Source of the DNA: Candidatus Methanophagales archaeon
GTDB lineage: Archaea > Halobacteriota > Syntropharchaeia > Alkanophagales > Methanospirareceae
Assembly: GCA_030612405.1 (NCBI GenBank)
Contig: JAUWNY010000003.1
Coordinates: 1 to 35,600, forward strand
Direction of reading: 5' to 3'
DNA: 35,600 bases
Position numbers and translations under genes: made by a program. Positions 27,301 to 35,465 of the stretch are shown here, in pieces. Position 1 is the stretch's first letter; every line of letters starts with the position of its first letter. The notes beneath the pieces are model-generated. The model was given only the letters and a program-made list of their open reading frames with translations, searched no databases and was not told where the DNA came from.

Positions 27301-29593
27301 TCTCGACAGATATGTTATGACGTCCCGCACCTCCATCGGTTATATTTGCCACCCACCACATATCTACAACTCTCGGCAGGTCCGTGAAATTCAACGGCAC
27401 TGCGGTTTCGTTGACTATTATATCATCACAATAGGCTCTTACTGTAGCGGTTCCATTCCTGACACCGTAGTTTGCAACTGTTGCATTTAACTCAACTGTT
27501 TCATTAAGCAACGGGTCATTAAAAGAGATGTTAGTGACTGTGAAATCAAGTGATGGATTTACCGTCACCTGTTCAGTTAAGGTGTTATTTTTTTCATTGG
27601 ACTCGGTTATTTGATTGGATGGGTCAACCATGACGGTTATATTATGCTCTCCAGAGGTTGCCCAGCCCATGTATTGGTCTGACAAATTCCATTTCACGGG
27701 ATCGGAAGGAATAGTGGTATGGTTCCCTGCGTCTATGGGTACAGTCACATTAGCAAGCAACGCTTCGTATCTGTCAACCGTGAATTCAGCCGATTGTGAT
27801 TCTATCCTGATGGTATCGTCAGATGCCCAGTCTGTCCAATCACTTAATAACTCAACTCTCGAATCATTTTTATCATAAATCATGACCCAACCGCTGATAT
27901 AAGAGAAATGAACCCTTATTTTGAGAGCTTCTGGGAGTATGAGCGTATCGTTAATTGACTGCCCCCACAAATATTCATCCCAGGTTCTTGTTATTTCTAT
28001 ACTCTTACTATCATAAAATTCCACATTGGTTGTTCCTTCTTTATCTCCTGTGTTAGCTATCGTTGCGTTTATCTCCACTATGTCGCCAATCAACAGTGGT
28101 TCAGTTCGATTGAAAGTTATATTATTTACTGCGAAATCAGGCACGCCCACGAATACAGGTATGGTAAGGTTGTTATTCAGTTCGTTCGATTCATTGATTT
28201 CGTGATTGGAATCTGCGGAGGCGGTGATGTTGTAACTTCCTTCTGAAGGAGGTTTCCAAGGGAATGGTATGTTTATGTATGACCCAAGTTCCAAGCCAGG
28301 AATTCGTGTTCCGTTCTCATATCCGGTTTCATTCTCCCTGCTTACGGAGAAAGAGACGTTAAACGTTCCTGAAGCACAAGTGCCGTTATTCCATACGGTA
28401 ACATTTATCACGTTCGTTTTATTCACTAATAGCGGTGGTATAGATATTCCTGATTCGGGTATAACCAAATCAGGCATGCCTGTGTTGATGTCCTCTACGA
28501 TTATGCCACGTTCAATCTCCGTTTGATTTACAATATGAGCGACAGTTCCAATCGAAGTTCCGTTCTTGCTTGCGTTTATTTGCAGTACATCACCTGCATT
28601 CACAAATGTAGAACTCGTTACGACTTGATAGAAATCGGATTCGGTGCGATTATCGGCGACGAGTTCTTCAGAAGTATTCAAATTGGTTATGACCACAAAA
28701 GGTGCCGTGCATGCACTGCTATTTTCAATGGAGAAAACAAAACCGAAGATATGAAAGGGCGATGGCGGTGTGAGATCTGAAGACAGGATGAGTAAAGGAG
28801 TTGGAGATGGTGTAGGCGTGGTTATCGGTGAAGGACTTGGTGTTGGACCTGGTGTAGGAGTGGGCGTTGGTGATACTTGAAGTGATACATTCCAACGCCA
28901 TGTTTGCATGGCGGTTCCGTTTTCATTCGTGACAACTGCTGACACGTTCCATGTGCCAACTGAGGGACTTGTATTCGTGTAGGATGCTTCTGTCACGCTT
29001 TCGGTTGTCTGAACTTCTGTTCCATTTATCTGCCAGCTAACGTTCACTAGCTGGTCTGTTGTGATATTGAAGGTTCTTGTTTCTCCTCCGGTATCGCAAA
29101 CAGGCGAAGAAGGAGCGAAAGATGTGATGTTGGGTGGTGCTGTTGGTGCTGGAGATGGTGTTGGAGTAGGTGAGGGGATTGGCGTTAAAGTTGGCGTGGG
29201 ACACGGAGTTGGTGTTGGTGAGGGTGAAGGAGTAGGAGTAGGCGATGGACCTGGCGATGGTGATTGTGTGGGGGTGGGCGTAGGAGAAGGCAAAGGCAAA
29301 GGCAAAGGCAAAGGCAAAGGGGTAGACGTCAAAGTTGGTGAAGGGGGAGGTGTCGGTGTTGGTGAAGGTGTTAGGGATTGAGTGGGGGAAGGGGAAGGAG
29401 TTGGAGTAGTAGCAGGAGCGGAGTCGGGAATTTCTCCATTCGTGGCATTGCTTGCATCACTAAATAGGGAAAGAGATGACTGCGGCATCGCAGGGCTCAT
29501 CACACTCACTAAACATACTGTTATCACCACTAAAGTGCCGATTCCCCGCCAGTTACACTTCTCTTTCAGTGTTATCTTATTCGCTTTTTTCAT
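18365..29593 (-). CDS. Giant 3742-residue CARDB surface adhesin
   Basis: Order: signal peptide (about 1-38); Pro/Thr/Ser linker (55-160); Ig-like domain (about 165-250, with [11 protein letters not shown]); the N-terminal module shared with five neighbours (about 275-370, [20 protein letters not shown]); some 17 tandem CARDB-type beta-sandwiches (373-3185), most ending in the ELNETNNT motif; a DUF3344 region (3186-3490); a last CARDB (3500-3620); a Gly/Glu/Ser-rich linker; and a membrane helix with a basic tail (3700-3742). Several CARDB units contain an inserted CUB-like segment (IRVHF..LD, WT.W..GD.I, IDGY). Very Asn/Thr-rich with many NxT/S sequons, so probably glycosylated. The ATG is set by the signal peptide and a TATA-like run about 20-25 bases upstream. 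Likely a long adhesive or structural surface filament; its ligand is unknown. Confidence 0.88.
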   Translation of the reverse strand: MKKANKITLKEKCNWRGIGTLVVITVCLVSVMSPAMPQSSLSLFSDASNATNGEIPDSAPATTPTPSPSPTQSLTPSPTPTPPPSPTLTSTPLPLPLPLPLPSPTPTPTQSPSPGPSPTPTPSPSPTPTPCPTPTLTPIPSPTPTPSPAPTAPPNITSFAPSSPVCDTGGETRTFNITTDQLVNVSWQINGTEVQTTESVTEASYTNTSPSVGTWNVSAVVTNENGTAMQTWRWNVSLQVSPTPTPTPGPTPSPSPITTPTPSPTPLLILSSDLTPPSPFHIFGFVFSIENSSACTAPFVVITNLNTSEELVADNRTESDFYQVVTSSTFVNAGDVLQINASKNGTSIGTVAHIVNQTEIERGIIVEDINTGMPDLVIPESGISIPPLLVNKTNVINVTVWNNGTCASGTFNVSFSVSRENETGYENGTRIPGLELGSYINIPFPWKPPSEGSYNITASADSNHEINESNELNNNLTIPVFVGVPDFAVNNITFNRTEPLLIGDIVEINATIANTGDKEGTTNVEFYDSKSIEITRTWDEYLWGQSINDTLILPEALKIRVHFSYISGWVMIYDKNDSRVELLSDWTDWASDDTIRIESQSAEFTVDRYEALLANVTVPIDAGNHTTIPSDPVKWNLSDQYMGWATSGEHNITVMVDPSNQITESNEKNNTLTEQVTVNPSLDFTVTNISFNDPLLNETVELNATVANYGVRNGTATVRAYCDDIIVNETAVPLNFTDLPRVVDMWWVANITDGGAGRHNISVEIDPDNVFVELNETNNTLPPQEIFVNGTDLAVLSLEIPCGQFGGRRCYRDKNETITVTIANLGARDASNFTVMLSDGLGEGNTSGTVFFSKTIPRLNSSESKDINVTWAPGEFGKHTITISIPFDNTDNNETNNKLFENISVKPEYDFAVEDVRVSPVYIKEGGNVTINATIANLGLKDGSVNVSFYVNSTDFVGSKDERYIEIGRTGHVDVESDKNKSVPITWRANITGGDHLIYVVVDPDNKVAEWPCDLTKIGESIILKDPAKAGNNVKSCVLHVLSPQLHITNLTLDPSKPVIENKVNVTAVIENKGNETVNSTVGFYVAKNLGIRGKQYATYDWDCLISQPEDLPIRVHLKYIDIDVSRNPSVSINAYVDAKLVNFIVKSIDVAKGQPIKVSEINFDSPCGDCKVHNANGICTERRWEDVWTEWTVGKTIEVKAKQKIKHCTFGFLIDKYQVQLGNETFTLPANSNASYNATWNASLPLKVSYNDLVGTSYTTIERSLIGENHTLIANVEDEVATNETYLYGTDLAVTDLEVNNTYFDGDEVNITAVIENLGLKNATEFWVNLTEYYINTVGNKVIVETKPIFINGLNASEYEDVLPVNWTLNASRRGRQDYTIEVKINSLNNKKYEEKTNNNLKEKDVHVKRARDFYFSIQNLSFAMNNETLDAAHLTSGINVTVNATLNITNLANRGGETDVSFYVDRVDNVHEIGNDSVDFAAGNGTGYAEITWYVWDFDDVRIGGNHTIIVVADPENNIDELNESNNTYIQPIHVNAPELTITNITFEPEPDKKEINESVNMNISVGVANYGDKNATNVSLVVYDCANRHIENTDSRVYGSLHPGQDKAQIKRENATAMRLYLDTDIDMGKVSIRNGSSNQIEVIGGSGVIFKDELSYYENFHGWTPWIIGNDVTIEAMGNASARVSKVYYLEPSEDATNTIYNLSVNRTEEKIIPIFDNWTAPTVGERLIVATIDPENKIQEYNELNNTFARYITVNNNTPDLSVKDIGLWLNGTQIGENDTVRDNDTVRIVANITNIGVNETENFSVRMLIDDDELLNETANWTATVGKHVLKAEVDYGNEIDETNETNNIAAMEIYVHGAEVSGNATWKSEGLHGLTGTILFDPAQPYDEDNVNISAVINNSGEVNATNFSVALLFDYKPADTYPPVTINNQLQNSFFGLKTNNTISYGNAISIYVYIDTHNKTLLEKDAYGHVTWHQVLTVYDKNDTEVARTDETCWVHVPGDTVKIKRYEVNELFPYDISFYPVYKSNLTRDENLTLNTNSSTDVSITVRNVTAGNHSVFLLIDPGGKVPEDVDNKSDNIVTREMQVLPTMDFTVTEVIPETENISDVEKINITANVTNIGLKEIAEKLSNKSINLSCRNGTAKVYRNGTTKVRFVDYETETRIHKFYLNNSLPGFLRLSDNLSYLPVSPGETLLDSHKNLTIIYRPGVDAIKLNFSSIAFDIGKLPLPEIHVFNKTGVEILWANVNKEVNVSNGDTWEYHKLGPTESLLSIVNKNLCPGDTAYIYTINTNFNLRGYTTMKEFRETDVTLNASVAWDESGNITDLCGESKNIPALWNASTGTHNITVTIDPYDETSEINETNNTYVRTLSVNATKELGIVDLNYSVQNPAPGQDPWHPGHGDNVTITAVVRNSGTATANFSVDLWMEVIRDNISSAPPNDWNISLGERSIPVGEETVNVKRIKYIKLLNHTELSLAPGESKPVNATWANISVDGNPEYVVKAIVDPLGEIREKNESNNDMEREIRLNYPDLTVLKFHSPTREDTNASVEIANEGVKNASENFNVSLEMIKHEYRTLKTGSLNISNASEPPIVITMKGASKIRVHFASLDTAGANSYIEIRGIDEDGKLHHVETYAGKKKENVWTSWWDGDTISIEYTNANFYIDGYGCGNVYSKEGASKIRICFNSLDTTGVNSYIDIQDGEGNRVKTYRNEETGYVCTPWVDGNTTIIDYANAFYDVKELWWKDEAIRMIEELNASDSTNITLLEGGKYERLMNLNVSVDPPDVEHLYGGVIEQREDNNTGTALIYADLIPKAMNLDYTDGGQLKTVTATIANDKTLSEDEGIVYPVYDFNVSLEVRPWNNDTVVYEESKRIDENQTIYGGEERNVTFDINESELRTLGLENKTCNFTVVADSKQEYSWGEIEEIKEGNNEYPVTAGPDLSVGEIYTEPAGDCNCKVGAVIKNEGNRPATDFDVRLILNSTSGNETWDETIPSLGPNSSINWTFQKYPYEILDPNRIYNVTVIVDPTDSKHPRGRVEELNEGNNEHEPNPETIGPDLTPKYMIFYFKNGNKVAWDKLVVRENLTVKIMVENAGKVGAKNFSVAINVSNVTVSSTKVTCLPGGEEEPVELFNWAMPQRGFYNVSATVDIPDNVVNETWKKDGEDNNRLPPTLVKVAEPNYKATKTLTVLLPPGTVDGGVYFDASGPQRTYNASGSYQTTFENRIPVGATPVYARLYLYLWGREEDPDHANYFLGKLPEVDDMEFIVSEHPPESVGSSVSPISEEFPDATRDNYTYATYAYDIPQSILNTTGANDSLEARASFNGTGVDFLYGVAGMGLFVAYNDGDGLLTEYYTGEGGDIIMAKNNAWPTGFEYDECTSIVEFKGVEDPQLANATLITVLSQYQYYPPIDDYYGDPFCDLLLFNNERVGEPIFEQSGEGHFWKYHTAGDIALIWDEERGERGEYVDVEANNWAAIQSRGSYFFLTNAILNVTWWPDLEPYVETQLKATVGNPYEIPIDINNWGLSKAKDFNVSVSIDGEEYNETIDEIEGAVGYQQQPGSKTLTFTKKAQLVETTVQHNVTVKVDTRDSVKELINKHGRGKQGKSNGEENNEIINKTVTVEVKPSWGRLSGDGDGDGEGEGTGSGEGSGSGSGGGGTTGGAGGAVGGTGGETITGRLMKGTAAWSEEEGGGRGEFSLVAWLLRLVMLAAAGALVGVGYLHERRRQNNKLSLEKKV
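18367..18391. repeat. 11-bp hairpin forming the 3' end of the giant gene
   Basis: AAACTTTCTTT, TCC, AAAGAAAGTTT. It supplies the final codons KLSLEKKV and the stop of the minus-strand giant gene and is duplicated at 11838-11862. It may also act as an mRNA 3' stem. Confidence 0.75.
29287..29321. repeat. Hexanucleotide (ggcaaa)n tract
   Basis: The plus strand reads about five tandem ggcaaa units inside the coding region of the giant gene, where the minus strand encodes alternating Pro-Leu in the linker after the signal peptide. The unit is a multiple of three, so slippage would lengthen or shorten the linker without shifting the frame. Confidence 0.7.
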
Positions 29594-29605
29594 AAAAAGT
29601 TGTTC

Positions 29606-29623
29606 TTAAATTTAAATTTAAAT
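29606..29623 (-). promoter_or_regulatory. TATA-like promoter of the giant gene
   Basis: The run atttaaatttaaatttaa on the minus strand is centred about 21 bases before the ATG (29593) and extends to -30. That spacing fits a leaderless or nearly leaderless transcript. There is no Shine-Dalgarno site before the ATG, in contrast to the plus-strand neighbours. Confidence 0.5.
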
Positions 29624-29821
29624 GTATGATAATAAAAAGTTTTCTATACCCTTTTTCTTTTTTGTGAAAAAAGAAAACCTGTGCTAAAAGAAAAAACCGC
29701 GAAGATATTTTTAGTCACGGTTTTTACCGAAGGTAAAAGGTTATTGGTAAAGCTTTCACATCAATAACAGTAATTTTTATACTTCATGCGATAAAAACCG
29801 AAAATCATTTTATTAACATTG

Positions 29822-29950
29822 ATATATAATATTTAATATCTTACATAAAGTAAGATGAAAGGCGAAGATATGAGCGAGGGGAAAGGAACCAAAAAGCTCG
29901 GAATCGGTAACGGCGCCTATTGCGTGGTTAGAATCCGAAGGGGATAAAAA
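29822..29950 (+). repeat. Leader module A, copy 2
   Basis: A TATA-like run (atatataatattta, 29822-29835) is followed by atcttacat and ggaatcggtaacggcgcc, then gtggttagaatccgaagggg. It matches copies at 1536-1660 and 3423-3560. The frame that gives WLESEGDKK has no start codon here. An upstream stretch (cacatcaataaca, taatttttatacttcat) also matches the start of copy 1. Confidence 0.55.
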
Positions 29951-29998
29951 GGGGACGGGGGAGGAAATGGTAGAAGAACCGGATGGGCCAAGGAATGT

Positions 29999-30073
29999 GG
30001 GATTTAAACCCGATACTTTAACTAGAACAAAGAATATCGCAACTCCTAAAAATGTCTGTGCCAGGGTTCTCAA
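29999..30073 (-). pseudogene. Remnant of small membrane protein
   Basis: About 25 codons on the minus strand (MRTLAQTFLGVAIFFVLVKV and SGL) match the helix of the remnant at 1730-1957 (GAAIFFVLLKVLGV). The rest of the gene is missing and the frame runs into leader module A. In both copies the remnant lies in the same place between modules A and B, so the duplication included it and later deletion shortened this copy. Confidence 0.5.
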
Positions 30074-30075
30074 AA

Positions 30076-30410
30076 ATGAGAAAGAAATAAAAACCGAAAG
30101 TCTTTTATATGGTTTATCATAAAACTTTTATATTTATGCTATCATGCATATACATAAGAAGCGAAAGCGATAAAAAAAGCGGAAGAAAAACGAAAAAGAA
30201 TGCCCCCCATAGGTTGCTCAAGCTTTCCTGAAGTTTGACGCGAAGCGTTTTGGTCAAGCTTACCTAAAGCTTGATGCGTGGTGCGAATCCACGAGGGGGC
30301 GAAAGCTAAAAGAAGAGGAGGCAAGAAGGAAAGAAAGAATAGGAAAAGAAGCCCGAAACTAAAGCAAACTTTCTTTCTTTAGTAAAGGTTTCTTTCGCAG
30401 AAAGAAAAGT
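30076..30410 (+). repeat. Leader module B, copy 2 (promoter and long 5' leader)
   Basis: It is nearly collinear with 2262-2640: the tandem cttttatat boxes (30101 and 30125 regions), gcatatacataag, agcgataaaaaa, ggaagaaaaacgaaaaagaa, tRNA-like ends (30202-30300) and agcccgaaactaaagcaaac. Transcription probably starts near 30150 and yields a leader of about 280 bases. Unlike copy 1 it ends in a hairpin and a strong Shine-Dalgarno site. Confidence 0.6.
30202..30300 (+). other. tRNA-like terminal arms in leader B, copy 2
   Basis: GCCCCC (30202-30207) pairs with GGGGGC (30295-30300), and CGTGG/CCACG (30277-30281 and 30289-30293) enclose the 7-base loop TGCGAAT, like a T-arm directly joined to the acceptor strand. 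Compared with copy 1, the first pair of the T-like stem changes from T-G to C-G, so pairing is kept. The interior holds short hairpins (ACGC-GAA-GCGT) and no anticodon arm. Confidence 0.4.
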
Positions 30411-30421
30411 TTTAGGAGGTG
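30389..30421 (+). promoter_or_regulatory. Hairpin plus ribosome-binding site before the 30436 gene
   Basis: TTTCTTTC (30389-30396), GCA, GAAAGAAA (30400-30407) form a perfect 8-bp hairpin; AGGAGGTG follows 6 bases later and the ATG comes about 14 bases after that. The same arrangement with a different stem sequence precedes the genes at 32736 and 35466. Confidence 0.65.
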
Positions 30422-30435
30422 AAAAAGAAAAAAAA

Positions 30436-32439
30436 ATGAAAACAAGAATAAATGGTATAGTAATATTATCTTTGACAGCGCTGATAGTTGCAACGGCTAC
30501 GCTTGCATTGGCACAACCGCCAACACCATTCTATATCGCAGGCGAGGTCAACTACGATACTGGAGAGCCTGTTCCGAACCCAACGGTCACTGTTGAGAAC
30601 ACGAACACGGGCGAAATCTTTGATGTAAACATCTCTGGGAACACATACCAGGTTACTACTTCATCGGACAATGTGAGTGCAGATGATGTATTGCACTTCA
30701 ATGCGAGCAACGATAACGTGACTGAATTCAATCACACTGTCACACTGGGTGAGATGAACGCAGGAGGATTCGTGCAGAACATTACCATCGTTCATCCCGC
30801 AGCTTTAATGCCAGACTTAATCGTAACGGGCATCAACGCATACCACAACAACACCGGCTGCCCGGCATGGTTCAACCTCTCAAACGAGATAGACGTTACG
30901 GTAAAGAACAATGGTAGTGCAACAGCGAATGCGTCAAATGTCAGCCTTTACATCGAGGGTGATTACGGTGATACTGCGATGTACTACTTTGGCAAGCTGC
31001 CAGTATCGAGCCTGACTGCTGGTGCGAGTGAAACCGTGACGTTCGAGAACTGGAAGCCGATTGGCGATGATTGTCTGCAACCGCCATGTGATTTCGAGCT
31101 GTTAGCCAAATATTACAACTTCACTGCCGTAGCAGATTGCGACGGTGTTGTGTCAGAATCTAACGAGACGAACAACGAGACAACGGTAGTGGATAAAGCA
31201 TGCTACAATGGATACATGGCAGACGAGCCATTGGAGAACGTGGCACACGGAAAGCTTCACGGGCATATGATCTACACGACTGGAGACGGCGCATACACGG
31301 GATTGTATTCCGTAGGTGATACTCAGGTTACGAACTACGACATAACAATACCAGCAGGAGCATCTGTAAAAGTCGCAAACCTGAACGTTTACTACACCTG
31401 GACCAAACCTCAGGGGACGTGCCCGGAGATGGAGGTCAGCATAGAAAACGGAACAGGAGGAACGTATGTTTTACCACTGGAAAAGGCATACAACGACGTG
31501 AAATGCACCTGTCCAGGAGCTTCGTGGATATTAACCTGGGGCAACTACGTCTATGACCTGACAGATTACATTGACGGCAGTGGCACTTACACGGTGACTG
31601 TGAAGAACAACTGCACTACTTGTTACTACTTCTGCCCCGCTGCACCGGGCATCGTGCTCGTGTACGAGGATGCGAACGCACCGATGATGGAATACTGGAT
31701 AAACAAGGGCGCAGACGTACTGATGGGTGGCAGAAGATACCCAACGAGTTCGAACCTTGCATGGTGGGAAAACATAAACAATGCGACGTTCCCGGCAAGC
31801 AATTCAACGGAAAAGGTGGAGAGTGCAACGCTCGGTGTTGTCGCACCATGGGGTGACAGTGTTCTGGATGACATACTGTTCCTTAACGACGTAGAACTTG
31901 GACGTGGTGTGTACAATGGATATAGCAGCCTATACAACAAAACAATAGACAGCCTATCGATGTATGTGGGCGCGAGCGGCAATGCGCAGGTGGGTGCGAA
32001 CGTTAGCGACGTAACGGCACAGTATCTCAAGGGCAGCGATAACGTGGTTGGTCAGGCAGATGACGGCGACAACATAATGGCTGCGAATGCGTTCCTTGTG
32101 GTGCAATACAAAGAACCTGGCCCAGACCTCAATATCACCGATATTTGGTGTAAGATAGGCAGCAAAGGAAACACCTACGATATCTTTTACAACATAACAA
32201 ACAATGGCGATGCAAATGCACCTAAAAGCGTCAGTAACTTGACTATTGATGGTGGTCGGATGAAAAGAGATAGTGTGAAGCTATTAGCAGCCGGAGTGAC
32301 CAGAACCGAGTCGTTCACATACCGAAGCAAAACGGCACCAACTACAATAAAGGTGTGTGCAGACTTCAAGGATAGTATAGCAGAGAGCGACGAGACAAAT
32401 AACTGCCTGGAAAAGACTGTGACCTGCACATCGCCATAA
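30436..32439 (+). CDS. DUF3344/CARDB secreted surface protein
   Basis: 667 residues. Signal peptide (1-27, ending ALA); the shared N-terminal module (about 30-118, FYIAGEVNYDTGEPVPNPTV, YQVTTSSDNVSADDVLHFNA); a CARDB domain (about 125-250, ending SESNETNNET); a DUF3344 region (about 255-555) with YTTGDGAYTGLYSVG, a Cys-rich segment (CTTCYYFCPAAPGIVLVYED) and MEYWINKGADVL; and a second CARDB (about 560-667, ending ESDETNNCLEKTVT). Many cysteines suggest disulfides outside the cell. There is no C-terminal helix or dockerin, so it is presumably held by binding to others. The start is fixed by AGGAGGTG. A terminator-like hairpin follows at 32494-32521. Confidence 0.82.
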   Translation: MKTRINGIVILSLTALIVATATLALAQPPTPFYIAGEVNYDTGEPVPNPTVTVENTNTGEIFDVNISGNTYQVTTSSDNVSADDVLHFNASNDNVTEFNHTVTLGEMNAGGFVQNITIVHPAALMPDLIVTGINAYHNNTGCPAWFNLSNEIDVTVKNNGSATANASNVSLYIEGDYGDTAMYYFGKLPVSSLTAGASETVTFENWKPIGDDCLQPPCDFELLAKYYNFTAVADCDGVVSESNETNNETTVVDKACYNGYMADEPLENVAHGKLHGHMIYTTGDGAYTGLYSVGDTQVTNYDITIPAGASVKVANLNVYYTWTKPQGTCPEMEVSIENGTGGTYVLPLEKAYNDVKCTCPGASWILTWGNYVYDLTDYIDGSGTYTVTVKNNCTTCYYFCPAAPGIVLVYEDANAPMMEYWINKGADVLMGGRRYPTSSNLAWWENINNATFPASNSTEKVESATLGVVAPWGDSVLDDILFLNDVELGRGVYNGYSSLYNKTIDSLSMYVGASGNAQVGANVSDVTAQYLKGSDNVVGQADDGDNIMAANAFLVVQYKEPGPDLNITDIWCKIGSKGNTYDIFYNITNNGDANAPKSVSNLTIDGGRMKRDSVKLLAAGVTRTESFTYRSKTAPTTIKVCADFKDSIAESDETNNCLEKTVTCTSP

Positions 32440-32493
32440 ACTGAAGACAAAAGAAAAATGTGCAAAGTGCAAATAAATAAAAAAGTAAAAATT

Positions 32494-32521
32494 GGGAACC
32501 GTTTCTTTTTTTCCGGTTCCC
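32494..32521 (+). terminator. Stem-loop terminator after the 30436 gene
   Basis: GGGAACCG (32494-32501) and CGGTTCCC (32514-32521) form a perfect 8-bp stem with a T-rich 12-base loop, 55 bases beyond the stop codon. Further small hairpins and an accgggggctaa motif follow, so transcription may end in this region before the next leader. Confidence 0.5.
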
Positions 32522-32685
32522 TAACACTTTCTTTCTAAAGAAAGAACCGGGGGCTAAGAAAGAAATGAAACGCATCGCGGAAAAGAAAAAGGAGGTGAGA
32601 TAGGAAGAAGAGGTTCTTTTAATAAACTTTTTCTTCCAAAGAAAAATTTTAGGGTGAAAGCCAAGGCTAAATTTTTTAGTCAAGG

Positions 32686-32722
32686 TTTTTTACCGAAGGT
32701 AAAAAAAGTTGTTAGGAGGTGA
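32686..32722 (+). promoter_or_regulatory. Hairpin plus ribosome-binding site before the 32736 gene
   Basis: TTTTTTACC (32686-32694), GAA, GGTAAAAAA (32698-32706) form a perfect 9-bp hairpin; AGGAGGTGA starts 7 bases later (32714). The Shine-Dalgarno site lies inside the longer open frame that begins TTG at 32709, which rules out that start in favour of the ATG at 32736. Confidence 0.7.
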
Positions 32723-32735
32723 AAAAGAAAAAAAA

Positions 32736-35234
32736 ATGGAAAACAAAAAGAAAATAACACCAATAGTAATAGCAGCGATGGTAGCAATAGTAGCATTAGC
32801 AGCATTCAGCACTCCGGTCAGTGCACCGGGAAATCCAGGTGCCGGATGCACGTGCGATACCAAACTTTACGGCAACACCACTGGCGGCGTTTACTTCGAG
32901 CAGCAGGGTTGGGCGCAATTCAACTCAATGACAAAGACATTTAACAACGTGCCTTCGGGAATAAAAGAAGCAAGGGTGTATACCGGTTTCTGGCAGGGCA
33001 GTCCGGGTAAAGGGGGATACTTCAACATAACCGTTAATGGGCATACCACCGATACGTATAGAGCATGCGACCCGTGTCCCACTGCAACCGGTTGTGCTCC
33101 GTATCAGCCCTGCCGCTGTGACGCACTTAACGCATCACCTGGCGTTGGCACCTGCCCCAATCAGGCATGCATCGACAATCTGGCATACAATCTGGATTTC
33201 GATAGAGTAAACATAACTAACCGTATCGTAGGCTGCGGCGTTCAGTTCGTCAGTTACAACGCAACGCCATACATAACCCCGGGCACGAACACGATAACCG
33301 TGAAAACCAAGCCATGTGCGGATTGCTGTCGTGGAGGCTGGGACGGCAGGATATATCTCATCGCTCTTCTGGTCGTGTATGAGAACGATACCATGCCGGA
33401 GATAACGTACTGGGTAAACGAAGGCGCGCTGTATCTGGAGAAAGGGAGCGATTGCGATGGACCACAAGACCATCTCGATGCTTCTAAATACTTCAACGGC
33501 ACGCACGTGAGCAGTCCCACGAATGTGAAGCTGTGGTCGCTCGGCTGGCCGCATGTGATTAATGCTACGGTATTGCCGGCATATACGCAGTTTAACGACT
33601 GCTACCTTGGCATTCCCGACATTACAGAGAGCTATGCTGGTGGTTATAACGAGGTCTTACTCAGATGGCAGGATATACCAACCAGTTGTTTAAACGACAC
33701 GAACAATTCCCTCGAGTATCATGACCCTGAGCCGCTCTATGAACGCGCATTTGCAGAAGTGCTTATCGTTCAGGGACCTTCAGATAAACCTGACCTTACA
33801 GTCACCGACATCAAATTCCCAACCGTGATGCGACCAGGCCAGTCTTATACGATAACAGCAACGGTGAAGAATCAGGGCACTGTAGCTGCCGGACCGTTCA
33901 ACGTGAGTCTGGATGCTGAAAAAGGAGGTACTAACTATTACAGTAGCAAAGTACACCGTACGGGGCTGGGCATAGGTGCGAGTACAGACGTTGACTTTAC
34001 GAATGTGAATCTTCCAGAGGGCTGCTACAACTTCACGGCTGTGGCTGACTGCGACGGTCAAGTGGATGAATTAGATGAGAGCAACAACGAAAAAGAGGAG
34101 TGTTATCAAGTCGATAATGTCATCGTAGTTGATGGCAACAGCGAGCTTATGAGTCATCCAGATTTTACAGAACGTGACGGCGTCTATTATCTGGAAGGCT
34201 TGACTATAACTAATTGCGCAGGTGATGGCATCAGTATAAAGAACACGAACGTACCTTTTGTGATAAGCGACTGCGTAGTTTATGACTGCGGCGTCCCCGA
34301 ATGTTGCAACAACCCGGGCAATGGTATGCTCTTCAATAACGTCACAAACGGAAAGGTCAATGACAGCGAGGTCCGGGGCAATATACTGAAGGGCATAAAG
34401 ATGGCGAATTGCAGCTATATGGTCATTGATGACAACTACGTGCATGATAATCTCAAATACGGGATAGATGTGTATATGGAAACAATGCCATATCTCGACA
34501 GCCATGACATCACCATAACGAACAACATGCTCGTGAGAAACTTATATGGCATCGAATTGATGGGTTTCAACTGCACCGTGCGTGACAACGTCATACTGAA
34601 CACCACTGCGTATGGCGGTGGTGAATCAGGCTGGGGGATCTATGTTGCCGGCAACAACAGCAAGATATACAACAACACGATTAAATACAGCGACAGTTAT
34701 GCAATGTACGTGGATTACGACAGGGACTGCCTGCCAACGGTAGGTAACTGCATCTTCGGTAATACGTTCATTGACAATAACCAGTCGCACTTGCCACATA
34801 ACTCACAGGCGTATGACAGTGGCGATAACTACTGGAACAGCACGGTGGAACTTTGTTATTTCAATGACACTGGTGTGTGCTGCACTAATTACATAGGCAA
34901 CAACTGGGGTCCATGCACGGATGCGAACAACGATTTAATTTGCGATGATTGGTACCCCATCGATGATCATACACCTGTGCTACACCCGCCATCAGAGAAT
35001 GACACCGCTCCGCTGGTGCAAAACTGGACGGATTACGACCGTGTGCTGTGCGGTGATGTGGATGGTGATAATATACCTGGAACCATGAGTGATGCAAGAG
35101 CCATAATACGTTACGACATTGGCACATGTAACTGGGCAGCGGATGTTGACTGTGATCGTGCAGTGGCTATGAGTGATGCAAGGGCCATAATACGCTATGA
35201 CCTAAATTGTTGCGACCCTTGCTGTGTCAGGTAA
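32736..35234 (+). CDS. DUF3344-CARDB-beta-helix-dockerin surface protein
   Basis: About 832 residues from ATG 32736. Signal peptide (1-30); DUF3344 region (about 35-355, GGVYFEQQGWAQFNS, cysteine-rich middle, MPEITYWVNEGAL); CARDB (about 352-450, PDLTVTDIKFPTVMRPGQSY to ELDESNNE); NosD-like right-handed beta-helix (about 455-760, with repeated I.NN and GIELMG.NCTVRDN units); and a C-terminal dockerin (about 768-832) with two calcium-loop-like repeats, GDVDGDNIPGTMSDARAIIR and ADVDCDRAVAMSDARAIIR. The dockerin should dock to a cohesin such as those of the 5487 or 7040 genes. Its beta-helix is homologous to the C-terminus of the peptidase mosaic, which lacks what follows here. Confidence 0.85.
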   Translation: MENKKKITPIVIAAMVAIVALAAFSTPVSAPGNPGAGCTCDTKLYGNTTGGVYFEQQGWAQFNSMTKTFNNVPSGIKEARVYTGFWQGSPGKGGYFNITVNGHTTDTYRACDPCPTATGCAPYQPCRCDALNASPGVGTCPNQACIDNLAYNLDFDRVNITNRIVGCGVQFVSYNATPYITPGTNTITVKTKPCADCCRGGWDGRIYLIALLVVYENDTMPEITYWVNEGALYLEKGSDCDGPQDHLDASKYFNGTHVSSPTNVKLWSLGWPHVINATVLPAYTQFNDCYLGIPDITESYAGGYNEVLLRWQDIPTSCLNDTNNSLEYHDPEPLYERAFAEVLIVQGPSDKPDLTVTDIKFPTVMRPGQSYTITATVKNQGTVAAGPFNVSLDAEKGGTNYYSSKVHRTGLGIGASTDVDFTNVNLPEGCYNFTAVADCDGQVDELDESNNEKEECYQVDNVIVVDGNSELMSHPDFTERDGVYYLEGLTITNCAGDGISIKNTNVPFVISDCVVYDCGVPECCNNPGNGMLFNNVTNGKVNDSEVRGNILKGIKMANCSYMVIDDNYVHDNLKYGIDVYMETMPYLDSHDITITNNMLVRNLYGIELMGFNCTVRDNVILNTTAYGGGESGWGIYVAGNNSKIYNNTIKYSDSYAMYVDYDRDCLPTVGNCIFGNTFIDNNQSHLPHNSQAYDSGDNYWNSTVELCYFNDTGVCCTNYIGNNWGPCTDANNDLICDDWYPIDDHTPVLHPPSENDTAPLVQNWTDYDRVLCGDVDGDNIPGTMSDARAIIRYDIGTCNWAADVDCDRAVAMSDARAIIRYDLNCCDPCCVR

Positions 35235-35277
35235 AAGAGCTATGAGCTATGCAAACTAAGAAAAAAAAACAAAATTT

Positions 35278-35300
35278 TCCCTTTTTTCTTTTTTAAGGGA
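35278..35300 (+). terminator. Stem-loop with T tract after the 32736 gene
   Basis: TCCCTT (35278-35283) pairs with AAGGGA (35295-35300) around a T-rich loop, and a run of nine T follows within a few bases. This fits an archaeal T-rich terminator 44 bases beyond the stop codon. Confidence 0.5.
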
Positions 35301-35417
35301 CACTTTTTTTTTCAGAAAAAAGAAAACCGGGGGCTAAAAGAAAAACAGGAAAAGGAGATCAAGGACGAAAAGAAGAAAAGAAAAAACGAGGGCTAAAATA
35401 AAAGTTTTTAGTCAAGG

Positions 35418-35454
35418 TTTTTTACCGCAGGTAAAAAAAGTTGTTAGGAGGTGA
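35418..35454 (+). promoter_or_regulatory. Hairpin plus ribosome-binding site before the 35466 gene
   Basis: TTTTTTACC (35418-35426), GCA, GGTAAAAAA (35430-35438), then AGGAGGTG from 35446. The flanks agtcaagg and gttgttaggaggtgaaaaag are identical to those at 32678-32727; only the loop differs (GCA here, GAA there). Confidence 0.7.
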
Positions 35455-35465
35455 AAAAGAAAAAA

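Noticed and set aside
18767-28780. Many plus-strand open frames of 60-180 codons
   Set aside because: All lie opposite the CARDB-coding strand, lack ribosome-binding sites and show no family features.
29061-29381. Plus-strand open frame rich in Gly-Val-Gly-Glu
   Set aside because: It is the complement of the Pro/Thr/Ser linker of the giant minus-strand gene and has no start signals.
30142-30324. Minus-strand frame with the phrase PSWIRTTHQ
   Set aside because: It is a translation of the complement of the tRNA-like arm, a common source of false genes.
32709-32735. TTG start giving nine extra residues for the 32736 gene
   Set aside because: The AGGAGGTGA ribosome-binding site lies inside this stretch, and the ATG at 32736 begins a normal signal peptide.
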